DNA from: Rhodocyclaceae bacterium UBA2346
GTDB lineage: Bacteria; Pseudomonadota; Gammaproteobacteria; Burkholderiales; Rhodocyclaceae
Direction of reading: 5' to 3'
Assembly: GCA_002344625.1 (NCBI GenBank)
Contig: DDUE01000084.1
Location: 1 to 5,298 of the forward strand
DNA length: 5,298 nt
The position numbers and the translations under genes were made by a program. Under the pieces are notes generated by a model that did not search any database, was not told the DNA's origin, and worked only from the letters and a program-made list of their open reading frames with translations. Every line of letters starts with the position of its first letter. Position 1 is the stretch's first letter. This document shows positions 1 to 5,298 of this stretch, in pieces.

Positions 1-1571
1 TCGCGCAGCCGCGTCATCACCCCGAGGATGCGGTCGATGTCGCGCGGATGCAGACCGATCGAGGGCTCGTCGAGCACGAACAGCGTATTCACCAGCGAGG
101 TGCCGAGCGCGGTGGTGAGATTGATCCGCTGAACCTCGCCGCCGGACAGGGTCCGCGACTGGCGATCCAGGGTCAGGTAGGCGAGGCCGACATCGCCGAG
201 ATAGTCGAGGCGGCTGCGAATCTCGGCCATCAGCAGCGCGGTGGCTTCATCCAGCTGCCCGGGCAACGCCAGTTCGGCGACGAAGCGCCGCACCCGGCTG
301 ATCGGCAGAGCCATCAGTTGATGCACGGCGAGTGCCTCGCCGCCGCTGCCCAGGCGCCACAACAGGGCTTCGGGCTTGAGGCGCGCGCCGTGGCAGGCCG
401 GGCATTCGGTATAGCTGCGGTAGCGCGACAGCAGCACCCGGATGTGCATCTTGTAGGCCTTGCTCTCCAGCCAGTCGAAGAAATGGCGCACGCCGTACCA
501 GTAACGCGGCCATGAACTGTCCCAGTTCTTCCACTTGGCATCGCCCTCGAGCACCCATTGGCGGTGCTCGGGCGGCAGGTCGCGAAAGGGCACATCCATC
601 GCCACGCCGGCCTTCTTCGCCATCTTGGCCATGTCGTCCTGGCATTCACGAAAGCTCGCGGTCTGCCACGGTTTCACCGCGCCTTCGGCCAGGGTCTTCG
701 ACTCGTCCGGAATCACCAAGCCGAAATCGACCCCGATCACCCGCCCGAAGCCCCGGCAGGTTTCGCACGCGCCGATGGCCGAATTGAACGAGAACAGGCC
801 CGGCGTGGGGTCGTTGTAGTGGATATCGCAATCCGGGCAATGCAGGTCGCGCGAATAACGCCATACCTGCTCGGCGCCGTCACCGAGCGCCCGCACCGCC
901 ATCCGGCCCTTGCCGTTGTGCAACGCGGTCTCGATCGCCTCGGCGATCCGGGCGGGCTCGGCGCCACTGCGCCGGAAGCGGTCCTGCACCACCTGCAACA
1001 CATCGCCAGCAAGCGTGGATTCGCGCGCGTGCACGCGGGTATAGCCTTGCTGGTTCAGCAACGCGGCGATCTCGTCGTCGCTGAAACCCGCCGGCACCGG
1101 CACCGGAAAGGTCACGACCAGGCGCGGATCGTCGGCCGCGCTGCGCTCGGCCAGGCTGACGGCGATGCTTTGCGGGTCGTCGCGCCGCACCGGCTTGCCG
1201 CAGCCGCGACAGCACAAGTGTGCCGCCCGCGCGTACAGCAGCTTGAAGTGGTCGGCCAGTTCGGTCATCGTGCCGACGGTCGAGCGCGAGGTGCGGACCG
1301 GGTTGGTCTGGTCGATCGCGATCGCGGGCGGCACGCCCTCGATGCGGTCGACTTGCGGACGGTCCATGCGGTCGAGAAACTGGCGCGCATAGGGCGAAAA
1401 GGTCTCGACATAGCGACGCTGACCTTCGGCATAGAGCGTGTCGAACACCAGCGACGACTTTCCCGACCCCGAGACGCCGGTCACCACCGTCAGTTGATTG
1501 AGCGGGATATCGAGCGACAGATTCTTGAGATTGTTCTGGCGGGCGCCGGTGATGCGGATCGAGTCGGACAT
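1..1571 (-). CDS. uvrA: UvrA-family excinuclease ABC subunit A, N-terminal part (C-terminus beyond window)
   Basis: UvrA is the ATPase that detects DNA damage and loads UvrB in cytoplasmic nucleotide excision repair. The first 523 codons are present and open to the left edge; canonical proteins have about 940 residues. Visible elements are Walker A GVSGSGKS (32-39), a UvrB-binding-like region (about 115-240), a zinc module C245-x2-C248 / C269-x2-C272, an insertion domain with a further CPAC pair (C390, C393), the ABC signature LSGGE (475-479) and Walker B LDEPSIGLHP (D501, E502). This order is the first half of UvrA. The ATG at 1571 puts Walker A at the family's usual distance; its Shine-Dalgarno is weak (AGG). 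The segment DQTNPVRTSRSTVGTMTEL and the later YKMHIRVLLSRYRS resemble, from memory, UvrA paralogs and long duplicated UvrAs more than E. coli-type UvrA. It may therefore be a second UvrA rather than the housekeeping copy. The family is certain; the subtype is not. Confidence 0.93.
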   Translation of the reverse strand, partial: MSDSIRITGARQNNLKNLSLDIPLNQLTVVTGVSGSGKSSLVFDTLYAEGQRRYVETFSPYARQFLDRMDRPQVDRIEGVPPAIAIDQTNPVRTSRSTVGTMTELADHFKLLYARAAHLCCRGCGKPVRRDDPQSIAVSLAERSAADDPRLVVTFPVPVPAGFSDDEIAALLNQQGYTRVHARESTLAGDVLQVVQDRFRRSGAEPARIAEAIETALHNGKGRMAVRALGDGAEQVWRYSRDLHCPDCDIHYNDPTPGLFSFNSAIGACETCRGFGRVIGVDFGLVIPDESKTLAEGAVKPWQTASFRECQDDMAKMAKKAGVAMDVPFRDLPPEHRQWVLEGDAKWKNWDSSWPRYWYGVRHFFDWLESKAYKMHIRVLLSRYRSYTECPACHGARLKPEALLWRLGSGGEALAVHQLMALPISRVRRFVAELALPGQLDEATALLMAEIRSRLDYLGDVGLAYLTLDRQSRTLSGGEVQRINLTTALGTSLVNTLFVLDEPSIGLHPRDIDRILGVMTRLR

Positions 1572-1762
1572 GGGGCCTGGCAAACAGTGTGGGAACCGAC
1601 TCGGATTCTAGCTGGGCCACGGGCGTTCCACCCGGGGTGTTTCACCACCGCCGACCGCGGGCTGCAGGGTGCCCGCCCATTCGTGTAACAGGATATCGGG
1701 TAGAGTGGCGGCCCGAAGCGCGTGACCGCGCGTCGGCATCCCAACTTTCCGTGCGCTCACTC
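1572..1762. promoter_or_regulatory. Divergent intergenic region between uvrA and the SLC13 permease gene
   Basis: This 191-bp gap must hold promoters for both flanking genes, but the signals are weak. For uvrA (minus strand) there is a TAGAAT hexamer at 1610-1605, five of six matches to the -10 consensus, which would give a leader of about 27 nt; no convincing -35 lies 16-18 bp upstream. For the permease (plus strand) there is a TAGAGT at 1701-1706 with no good -35. No SOS-type CTGT-N8-ACAG box is present. A reading frame extends upstream of the permease start to an ATG at 1589, but the extra residues are Arg/Pro-rich and non-hydrophobic, unlike the family, so this stretch is taken as non-coding. 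Confidence 0.35.
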
Positions 1763-3595
1763 ATGACTTCTGAAATGGCCTGGGTCTTCGGCCTGCTCGC
1801 GGCCTGCATCGGCTGCTTCATCGCGAATCGCCCGCGCATGGATGTGGTCGCGCTGATCGCGCTCGTCGCGCTGGTGGTCAGCGGCACCCTCGAGGTCGGC
1901 GAAGCGCTCGCCGGCTTCAGCGAGCCGAGCGTGATCCTGATCGCCGCCTTCTTCGTGATCGGCGAAGGCCTGGTGCGGACCGGAGTCGCGCATCTCGTCG
2001 GCGAGTGGCTGGTGGCCCGGGCCGGCAACAGCGAGACCCGCTTGCTGACATTGCTGATGCTGGCAGTCGCCGGGTTGGGATCGGTGATGAGTTCGACCGG
2101 CGTGGTGGCATTGTTCATCCCGGTCGCGCTGAGCGTCGCTAGGCGCATCGAGGCGGCGCCCGGGCGGCTGATGATGCCGCTCGCGTTCGCCGGCCTGATC
2201 AGCGGCATGCTCACCCTGGTCGGGACGCCCCCCAACATGGTGGTCAACAGCGAGCTCGCACGCGCCGGCCACGTCGGTTTCGCCTTTTTCGATTTCACCC
2301 CGACCGGCCTGATCGTGCTCGCGCTGGGCATCGCCTACATGCTGATCGCACGCCGCTGGCTGGCCGACCAGGCGCCGAAACAACCCGGGTCGCAGCGGCG
2401 CCAGCGGCGGCTGCGCGAGCTCGCGGACGACTATCGGCTGGTCGATAGCGCGCGCCGCATGCTGGTTTCGCAGGCTTCGCCGATGCTCGGCCGCACCCTG
2501 GGCGAACTGCAGCTGCGGGCGCGCTTCGGCGCCAATGTGGTTGCCATCGAACGCCAGCGCCAGTTCGGGCGCGTGATGCTGACCACGTCGGCCAACCGGG
2601 AGATTCTCGCGGGCGACATCCTGCTGGTGCACTTCGCCAATACCGACATCGACTTCGAACGCTTCCGCGCCGACATGCGCTTGCAGGAGCGCGCCTTCAG
2701 AAGCGACTACTTCGCCGACCTGACCCGCGAGATCGGCCTCGCCGAACTGATCATCCCGCCCGGATCGAGCTTGATCGGCAAGTCGATACTCGCGCTGCGC
2801 CTGCGCTCGCAGCGCGGGCTCAACGTCATGGGCTTGCGCCGCAACGGGAATCCGCTCGGCGACGAGTTCCCGCATGAAAAACTGAAGATGGGCGACACCC
2901 TGCTGATCGCCGGCACCTGGAAGTCGATCCGGCTGCTGCAGACCGAAGCCAGCGACTTTCTGGTGCTCAGCCTGCCGGCCGAGATCCACGACGTCGCGCC
3001 GGCCGCGCACCGTGCGCCGCTCGCGCTGCTGAGCCTGGCGATCACGATCGGGCTGATGATCGCCGGCGCCGTGCCGAACGTCATTGCCGCGCTGATCGGC
3101 TGCCTGCTGATGGGTGCATTCCGGTGCATCGACATGGACAGCGCCTATCGTTCGATTCACTGGCAAAGCCTGATCCTGATCGTCGGCATGCTGCCTTTCG
3201 CCGCGGCCCTGCAGAAAACCGGCGGCATCGATCTCGTGGTCAACGGCCTGATCGCGTTGAGCGGCGAAGGCTCGCCCAGGGCCGCGCTCGCGACCCTGTT
3301 CGTGCTCACCGCGGCGGTCGGCCTGTTCATCTCGAACACCGCCACCGCGGTGCTGATGGCGCCGATCGGCATCGGCCTGGCCCAGCAGCTCGGCGCCTCG
3401 CCCTATCCGTTCGCGATGACGGTGGCGCTCGCAGCATCGGCCGCCTTCATGACGCCGGTGTCGTCCCCGGTCAACACCCTGGTCCTCGGCCCGGGCAACT
3501 ACCGTTTCGGCGACTTCGTCCGCATCGGTGTACCGTTCACGGTGCTGGTCCTGCTGGTATGCGTCGGCGTGCTGCCGGTGCTGTTTCCGTTCTGA
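1763..3595 (+). CDS. SLC13/DASS-family anion permease with two central TrkA-C (RCK_C) domains
   Basis: This is a complete 610-residue inner-membrane transporter. The DASS/SLC13 family usually moves divalent anions such as dicarboxylates or sulfate with Na+; the substrate here cannot be read from sequence. Residues 1-215 are hydrophobic helices with hairpin motifs SSTGVVALFIPV (from 110) and GTPPN (154-158). Residues of about 224-306 and 324-405 are two soluble TrkA-C-like domains; the second contains IIPPGSSLIGKS and KMGDTLLIAG. Residues of about 412-610 repeat the membrane fold, with SNTATAVLMAPIGI (from 524) and TPVSSPVNT (564-572) as counterparts of the first-half motifs. Length and domain order match the TrkA-C-containing SLC13 subgroup. 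The start MTSEMAWVF fits the family's usual N-terminus, although no Shine-Dalgarno is visible; a GTG at 1751 and an ATG at 1775 are in-frame alternatives. TrkA-C domains bind small ligands in other transporters, so ligand gating is an inference. The gene is divergent from uvrA and convergent with the dioxygenase. Confidence 0.9.
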   Translation: MTSEMAWVFGLLAACIGCFIANRPRMDVVALIALVALVVSGTLEVGEALAGFSEPSVILIAAFFVIGEGLVRTGVAHLVGEWLVARAGNSETRLLTLLMLAVAGLGSVMSSTGVVALFIPVALSVARRIEAAPGRLMMPLAFAGLISGMLTLVGTPPNMVVNSELARAGHVGFAFFDFTPTGLIVLALGIAYMLIARRWLADQAPKQPGSQRRQRRLRELADDYRLVDSARRMLVSQASPMLGRTLGELQLRARFGANVVAIERQRQFGRVMLTTSANREILAGDILLVHFANTDIDFERFRADMRLQERAFRSDYFADLTREIGLAELIIPPGSSLIGKSILALRLRSQRGLNVMGLRRNGNPLGDEFPHEKLKMGDTLLIAGTWKSIRLLQTEASDFLVLSLPAEIHDVAPAAHRAPLALLSLAITIGLMIAGAVPNVIAALIGCLLMGAFRCIDMDSAYRSIHWQSLILIVGMLPFAAALQKTGGIDLVVNGLIALSGEGSPRAALATLFVLTAAVGLFISNTATAVLMAPIGIGLAQQLGASPYPFAMTVALAASAAFMTPVSSPVNTLVLGPGNYRFGDFVRIGVPFTVLVLLVCVGVLPVLFPF

Positions 3596-3604
3596 GTGCC
3601 GCCG

Positions 3605-3619
3605 CGGCGCATTGCGCCG
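3605..3619. terminator. Short GC hairpin between convergent genes, possible weak bidirectional terminator
   Basis: CGGCGC-ATT-GCGCCG is a perfect 6-bp stem with a 3-nt loop, 9 bp after the permease stop and 7 bp beyond the dioxygenase stop. It sits in a gap of only 31 bp between two convergent genes. It has no T-tract on either side, so it is not a canonical intrinsic terminator. A competing bulged pairing (GCGCCGGC at 3614-3621 with GCCGGGCGC at 3634-3642) overlaps the dioxygenase stop codon. Confidence 0.3.
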
Positions 3620-3626
3620 GCCCGGA

Positions 3627-4271
3627 TCAGTCCGCCGGGCGCAGCACGAACACCACCTGGCCGGTGGCGGCACCCTGGTCGGTGCGAAAGTCGATCCAGC
3701 GGCATGCCTCCGGATCGCGGTCCACCGGATCGCGGCGCTCGCGGGCCGTGCCCAGCTCGTCCTTCCAGTAAGTCTGGGTCACCAGCGCGCGGTGACCATC
3801 GGCGACGATCCGCCAGTGCAGGTGGCGCCTGCGGCTGCCGTAGTGCGCCGGCACGATGCTGGTGAACGTGAACCTGCCGTCGCCATCACAGACGACCTGG
3901 CCACGCAGATTGATTTCGTCGGCGCGATAGCGGGCGATGTCGCCGCTGTTCTCCGGGTGGTAGCGGCCTTCGCTGTCGGCATGCCACAGCTCGACGCGTG
4001 CGCCTGCCTGCACGCGGCGCCCATCGCGGCCGCCCAGTACGATTCCGTCCACACGCAAGGGCGTGCCCGGCATGCGCAACAGGTTGATGTCCATCGCCGC
4101 CGGCGAATTGGCCACGTAGAAGGGGCCGGCGGTGGTGCTGCCGGTGGGACCGCAGGTGACGCAGTCGGCGGGCAGGCACAGGCCGGCGGCCGTGCTCGCG
4201 AATGCACGCGGGCCGGCGGCGAGCAGCAGGCCCGCGCCCAGCGAGGTGATCAGGGTACGGCGGTCGGTCAT
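3627..4271 (-). CDS. Exported (Tat signal) intradiol ring-cleavage dioxygenase-like protein
   Basis: This is a complete 214-residue protein. Intradiol dioxygenases use non-haem Fe(III) to open catechol-type rings between the two hydroxyls. The N-terminus has twin arginines (R4, R5), a hydrophobic stretch (about 7-20) and an AFA-S cleavage-like site after residue 25, so export by Tat is likely. The family core follows: TAGPFY (47-52), ARVELWHADSEGRYH with ligand Tyr104, NLRG (121-124), then PAHYGSRRRHLHW supplying Tyr144, His150 and His152, and VTQTYW (164-169). All four iron ligands (2 Tyr, 2 His) are present, with the short Tyr-x5-His spacing of compact intradiol-like proteins. C32, C37 and C40 lie just after the signal and could form a disulfide. 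The ATG at 4271 is chosen because GGAG lies 8 nt upstream and the signal peptide starts there; the reading frame continues upstream to an ATG at 4454, but those residues are not family-like and would overlap the next gene. No catechol-pathway gene is adjacent, so the substrate is unknown. Confidence 0.88.
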   Translation of the reverse strand: MTDRRTLITSLGAGLLLAAGPRAFASTAAGLCLPADCVTCGPTGSTTAGPFYVANSPAAMDINLLRMPGTPLRVDGIVLGGRDGRRVQAGARVELWHADSEGRYHPENSGDIARYRADEINLRGQVVCDGDGRFTFTSIVPAHYGSRRRHLHWRIVADGHRALVTQTYWKDELGTARERRDPVDRDPEACRWIDFRTDQGAATGQVVFVLRPAD

Positions 4272-4279
4272 GGCGGCGG

Positions 4280-4283
4280 CTCC
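4280..4283 (-). promoter_or_regulatory. Ribosome binding site deciding the dioxygenase start
   Basis: On the minus strand GGAG lies 8 nt before the ATG at 4271. It is the best Shine-Dalgarno in the window and supports this start over the upstream in-frame ATG at 4454. Confidence 0.65.
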
Positions 4284-4300
4284 GGGGGATGTCTCGCTTT

Positions 4301-4345
4301 GTTCCGATCGCGGCACACAGGTTCCGTACGCACGGAACGATCGCG
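4301..4345. promoter_or_regulatory. Operator-like palindrome GTTCCGT-N4-ACGGAAC with an additional half-site
   Basis: A perfect inverted repeat with 7-bp arms, GTTCCGT-ACGC-ACGGAAC, occupies 4321-4338. The half-site GTTCCG recurs in direct orientation at 4301-4306, exactly 20 bp before the left arm. An 8-bp CGATCGCG also occurs twice, at 4305-4312 and 4338-4345, 33 bp apart or about three helical turns. The cluster lies 30-74 bp upstream of the dioxygenase start, where a regulator controlling that gene would bind. The symmetry and arm length fit a dimeric helix-turn-helix repressor such as a TetR-type protein, but the class is inferred. No clear -35/-10 pair for the dioxygenase was found here. 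Confidence 0.45.
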
Positions 4346-4373
4346 CGCGGGCGTGGGGCGGCGTGCGGGCGTT

Positions 4374-4402
4374 TTGACTGATCGGGCCGATCACTGCAGA
4401 AT
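4374..4402 (+). promoter_or_regulatory. Sigma70-type promoter of the EamA transporter gene
   Basis: The -35 element TTGACT (4374-4379, five of six consensus matches) and the -10 element CAGAAT (4397-4402, four of six) are separated by exactly 17 bp. Transcription would start near 4409, giving a leader of about 26 nt before the proposed TTG start at 4435. It is the best promoter candidate in the window, and its position agrees with that start. Confidence 0.6.
4379..4393. promoter_or_regulatory. Operator-like palindrome inside the EamA promoter spacer
   Basis: TGATCGG-G-CCGATCA is a perfect 7-1-7 inverted repeat. It overlaps the last base of the -35 hexamer and fills most of the spacer before the -10. 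A protein bound here would exclude RNA polymerase, so repression of the transporter gene is the natural reading. The 17-bp spacer argues against a MerR-type activator, which uses longer spacers. The binding protein is not encoded in this window. Confidence 0.5.
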
Positions 4403-4434
4403 CGGCGGCCCGCATCCTCGACCCGAGATCCTGA

Positions 4435-5298
4435 TTGCTCGCCTCCACGTCCACTCACCGCTCCCCCTGGTCCCTTTCGCGCGCCGAATGGGTGTTGGTC
4501 GCCATCACGATGTTCTGGGGCGGAACCTTCATCACCGTCCAGCACGCGCTCAGCGTGACCGGGCCGATGTTCTTCGTCGGGCTGCGCTTCGCCACCGCCG
4601 CGCTGGTGATGGCCGTGCTGTCGGCGCGCATCCTGCGCGGGTTGACCTGGCTCGAGATCAAGGCGGGCTGCCTGATCGGGCTGGGCATCGCGCTCGGCTA
4701 CGGCTTGCAGACGGTCGGCTTGCAGACCATCACCAGCAGCCAGTCGGCCTTCATCACCGCGCTGTACGTTCCGATCGTGCCGCTGCTGCAGTGGCTGATA
4801 CTGCGCCGCCCACCGCGGCGGATGACGCTGGTGGGCGTCGCGATGGCCTTCGTCGGGCTGGTATTGCTGGCGGGGCCCGAGGGCAGCCAGCTCCGGCTGA
4901 GCCTCGGCGAGGTGCTGACCTTGCTGAGCGCACTGGCGATCGCGGCCGAGATCCTGCTGATCGGCACCTTCGCCGGCAAGGTCGATGTGCGGCGGGTGAC
5001 CGTGGTGCAGCTCGCGGTGGCGTCGCTGTGCGGTTTCGCGGCGATGGCGCCGAGCGGTGAATCCGTGCCGCCGATGTCGATTCTGCTGCTCGCCAGCGCG
5101 TTGGGCCTGGGATTGGCGAGCGCGCTGATCCAGTTCGGCATGAACTGGGCGCAGCGCTCGGTGTCGCCAACCCGCGCGACTCTGATCTATGCCGGCGAGC
5201 CGGTCTGGGCCGGCCTGATCGGCCGCATCGCCGGCGAGCGCCTGCCGTTCCTGGGGCTGGGGGGCGGGGCGCGGATCGTCGCGGGCATCGTGGTCAGG
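4435..5298 (+). CDS. DMT-superfamily EamA transporter (nearly complete, C-terminus beyond window)
   Basis: EamA (drug/metabolite transporter) proteins are inner-membrane permeases of ten helices built from two repeats, usually of about 300 residues, exporting metabolites or drugs. The frame is open for 288 codons to the right edge, so only a few residues should be missing. Family features are AITMFWGGTF in the first helix (23-32), GLRFATAAL (about 50-58), QTVGLQTITSSQSAFITALY with VPIVPLLQWL after it (first repeat), and SPTRATLIYAGEPVWAG (244-260) with GRIAGERLP in the second repeat. An in-frame stop at 4432-4434 bars any earlier start. The TTG at 4435 is the only reasonable start: it has GAG 7 nt upstream and gives an 18-residue cytoplasmic lead before helix one, whereas the next candidates (GTG 4492, TTG 4495, ATG 4510) fall inside that helix. 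The substrate is unknown. The gene is divergent from the dioxygenase and has its own promoter. Confidence 0.9.
   Translation, partial: MLASTSTHRSPWSLSRAEWVLVAITMFWGGTFITVQHALSVTGPMFFVGLRFATAALVMAVLSARILRGLTWLEIKAGCLIGLGIALGYGLQTVGLQTITSSQSAFITALYVPIVPLLQWLILRRPPRRMTLVGVAMAFVGLVLLAGPEGSQLRLSLGEVLTLLSALAIAAEILLIGTFAGKVDVRRVTVVQLAVASLCGFAAMAPSGESVPPMSILLLASALGLGLASALIQFGMNWAQRSVSPTRATLIYAGEPVWAGLIGRIAGERLPFLGLGGGARIVAGIVVR

Noticed and set aside
1571..1590. Possible SOS (LexA) box before uvrA, reading CTG...CAG on the minus strand
   Set aside because: Only CTG-N5-CAG is present; neither the enterobacterial CTGT-N8-ACAG form nor another long LexA palindrome is seen.
880..1620. Minus-strand 246-codon frame starting near the uvrA promoter
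   Set aside because: It is out of frame with uvrA, and its Arg/Pro/Ala-rich product lacks UvrA motifs; the UvrA frame at 1571 explains the region.
558..1688. Long plus-strand open frame (376 codons) antisense to uvrA
   Set aside because: The translation is rich in Arg, His, Ala and Gln with no recognisable domain, and it is the mirror of a clear UvrA coding sequence. Long antisense frames are expected in GC-rich DNA.
1589..1762. N-terminal extension of the SLC13 permease from an ATG at 1589
   Set aside because: The 58 extra residues are Arg/Pro-rich and non-hydrophobic, do not match family N-termini, and would occupy the promoter region shared with uvrA.
1757..3673. Minus-strand open frame of 638 codons spanning the whole SLC13 gene
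   Set aside because: Its composition is extreme (Arg, Gln, His, Asp, Ala), with no hydrophobic or domain pattern. It is the GC-driven shadow of a well-supported permease gene and also crosses the dioxygenase end.
4272..4454. N-terminal extension of the dioxygenase from an ATG at 4454
   Set aside because: It would overlap the EamA start and promoter and bury the Tat signal; the ATG at 4271 has a good Shine-Dalgarno and a proper signal peptide.
4701..4727. 12-bp direct repeat CGGCTTGCAGAC at 4701-4712 and 4716-4727
   Set aside because: It encodes the family-typical GLQT-V-GLQT pattern in phase, so protein sequence explains it.
3528..5060. Plus-strand open frame of 510 codons crossing the dioxygenase gene and most of the EamA gene
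   Set aside because: It runs antisense to the dioxygenase and out of frame with EamA, both of which have clear family motifs; the product is low-complexity Arg/Ala/Gly.

Overview
The window is strongly GC-rich, with G/C favoured at third codon positions. It reads as ordinary chromosome from a high-GC proteobacterium. The protein sequences look gammaproteobacterial or betaproteobacterial (Xanthomonadales- or Burkholderiales-like), but this is an impression from family resemblance; there is no rRNA or other marker to fix it. I see no rRNA, tRNA, insertion sequence, phage gene, CRISPR array or attachment site.

Layout. Four genes fill almost the whole window, each in the opposite orientation to its neighbours, so each is probably its own transcription unit. 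(1) 1-1571, minus strand: the N-terminal 523 codons of a UvrA-family DNA-repair ATPase, whose C-terminal half lies beyond the left edge. (2) 1763-3595, plus strand: a complete 610-residue SLC13/DASS-type anion permease with two cytoplasmic TrkA-C (RCK_C) domains in its middle. (3) 3627-4271, minus strand: a complete 214-residue exported intradiol-dioxygenase-like protein with a twin-arginine signal and all four iron ligands. (4) 4435-5298, plus strand: a DMT/EamA-family transporter with a likely TTG start, running off the right edge within a few residues of its expected end.

Intergenic regions. The 191-bp gap 1572-1762 separates the divergent uvrA and SLC13 genes and shows only weak promoter candidates. 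The 31-bp gap 3596-3626 lies between convergent genes and holds a small GC hairpin. The 163-bp gap 4272-4434 separates the divergent dioxygenase and EamA genes and is the most informative non-coding stretch. It holds a good sigma70-type promoter (TTGACT-N17-CAGAAT) for the EamA gene with a perfect 7-1-7 palindrome in its spacer. About 40 bp away is a second, different palindrome (GTTCCGT-N4-ACGGAAC) with an extra half-site, on the dioxygenase side.

How the genes relate. No shared pathway can be demonstrated. The only suggestive pairing is the dioxygenase and the EamA transporter, which share a regulatory region with two operator-like palindromes and could respond to related signals. I found no evidence of an undescribed multi-gene system. 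The items most worth checking are the two operator-like palindromes, the exported dioxygenase with no catabolic neighbours, and the non-canonical UvrA subtype.
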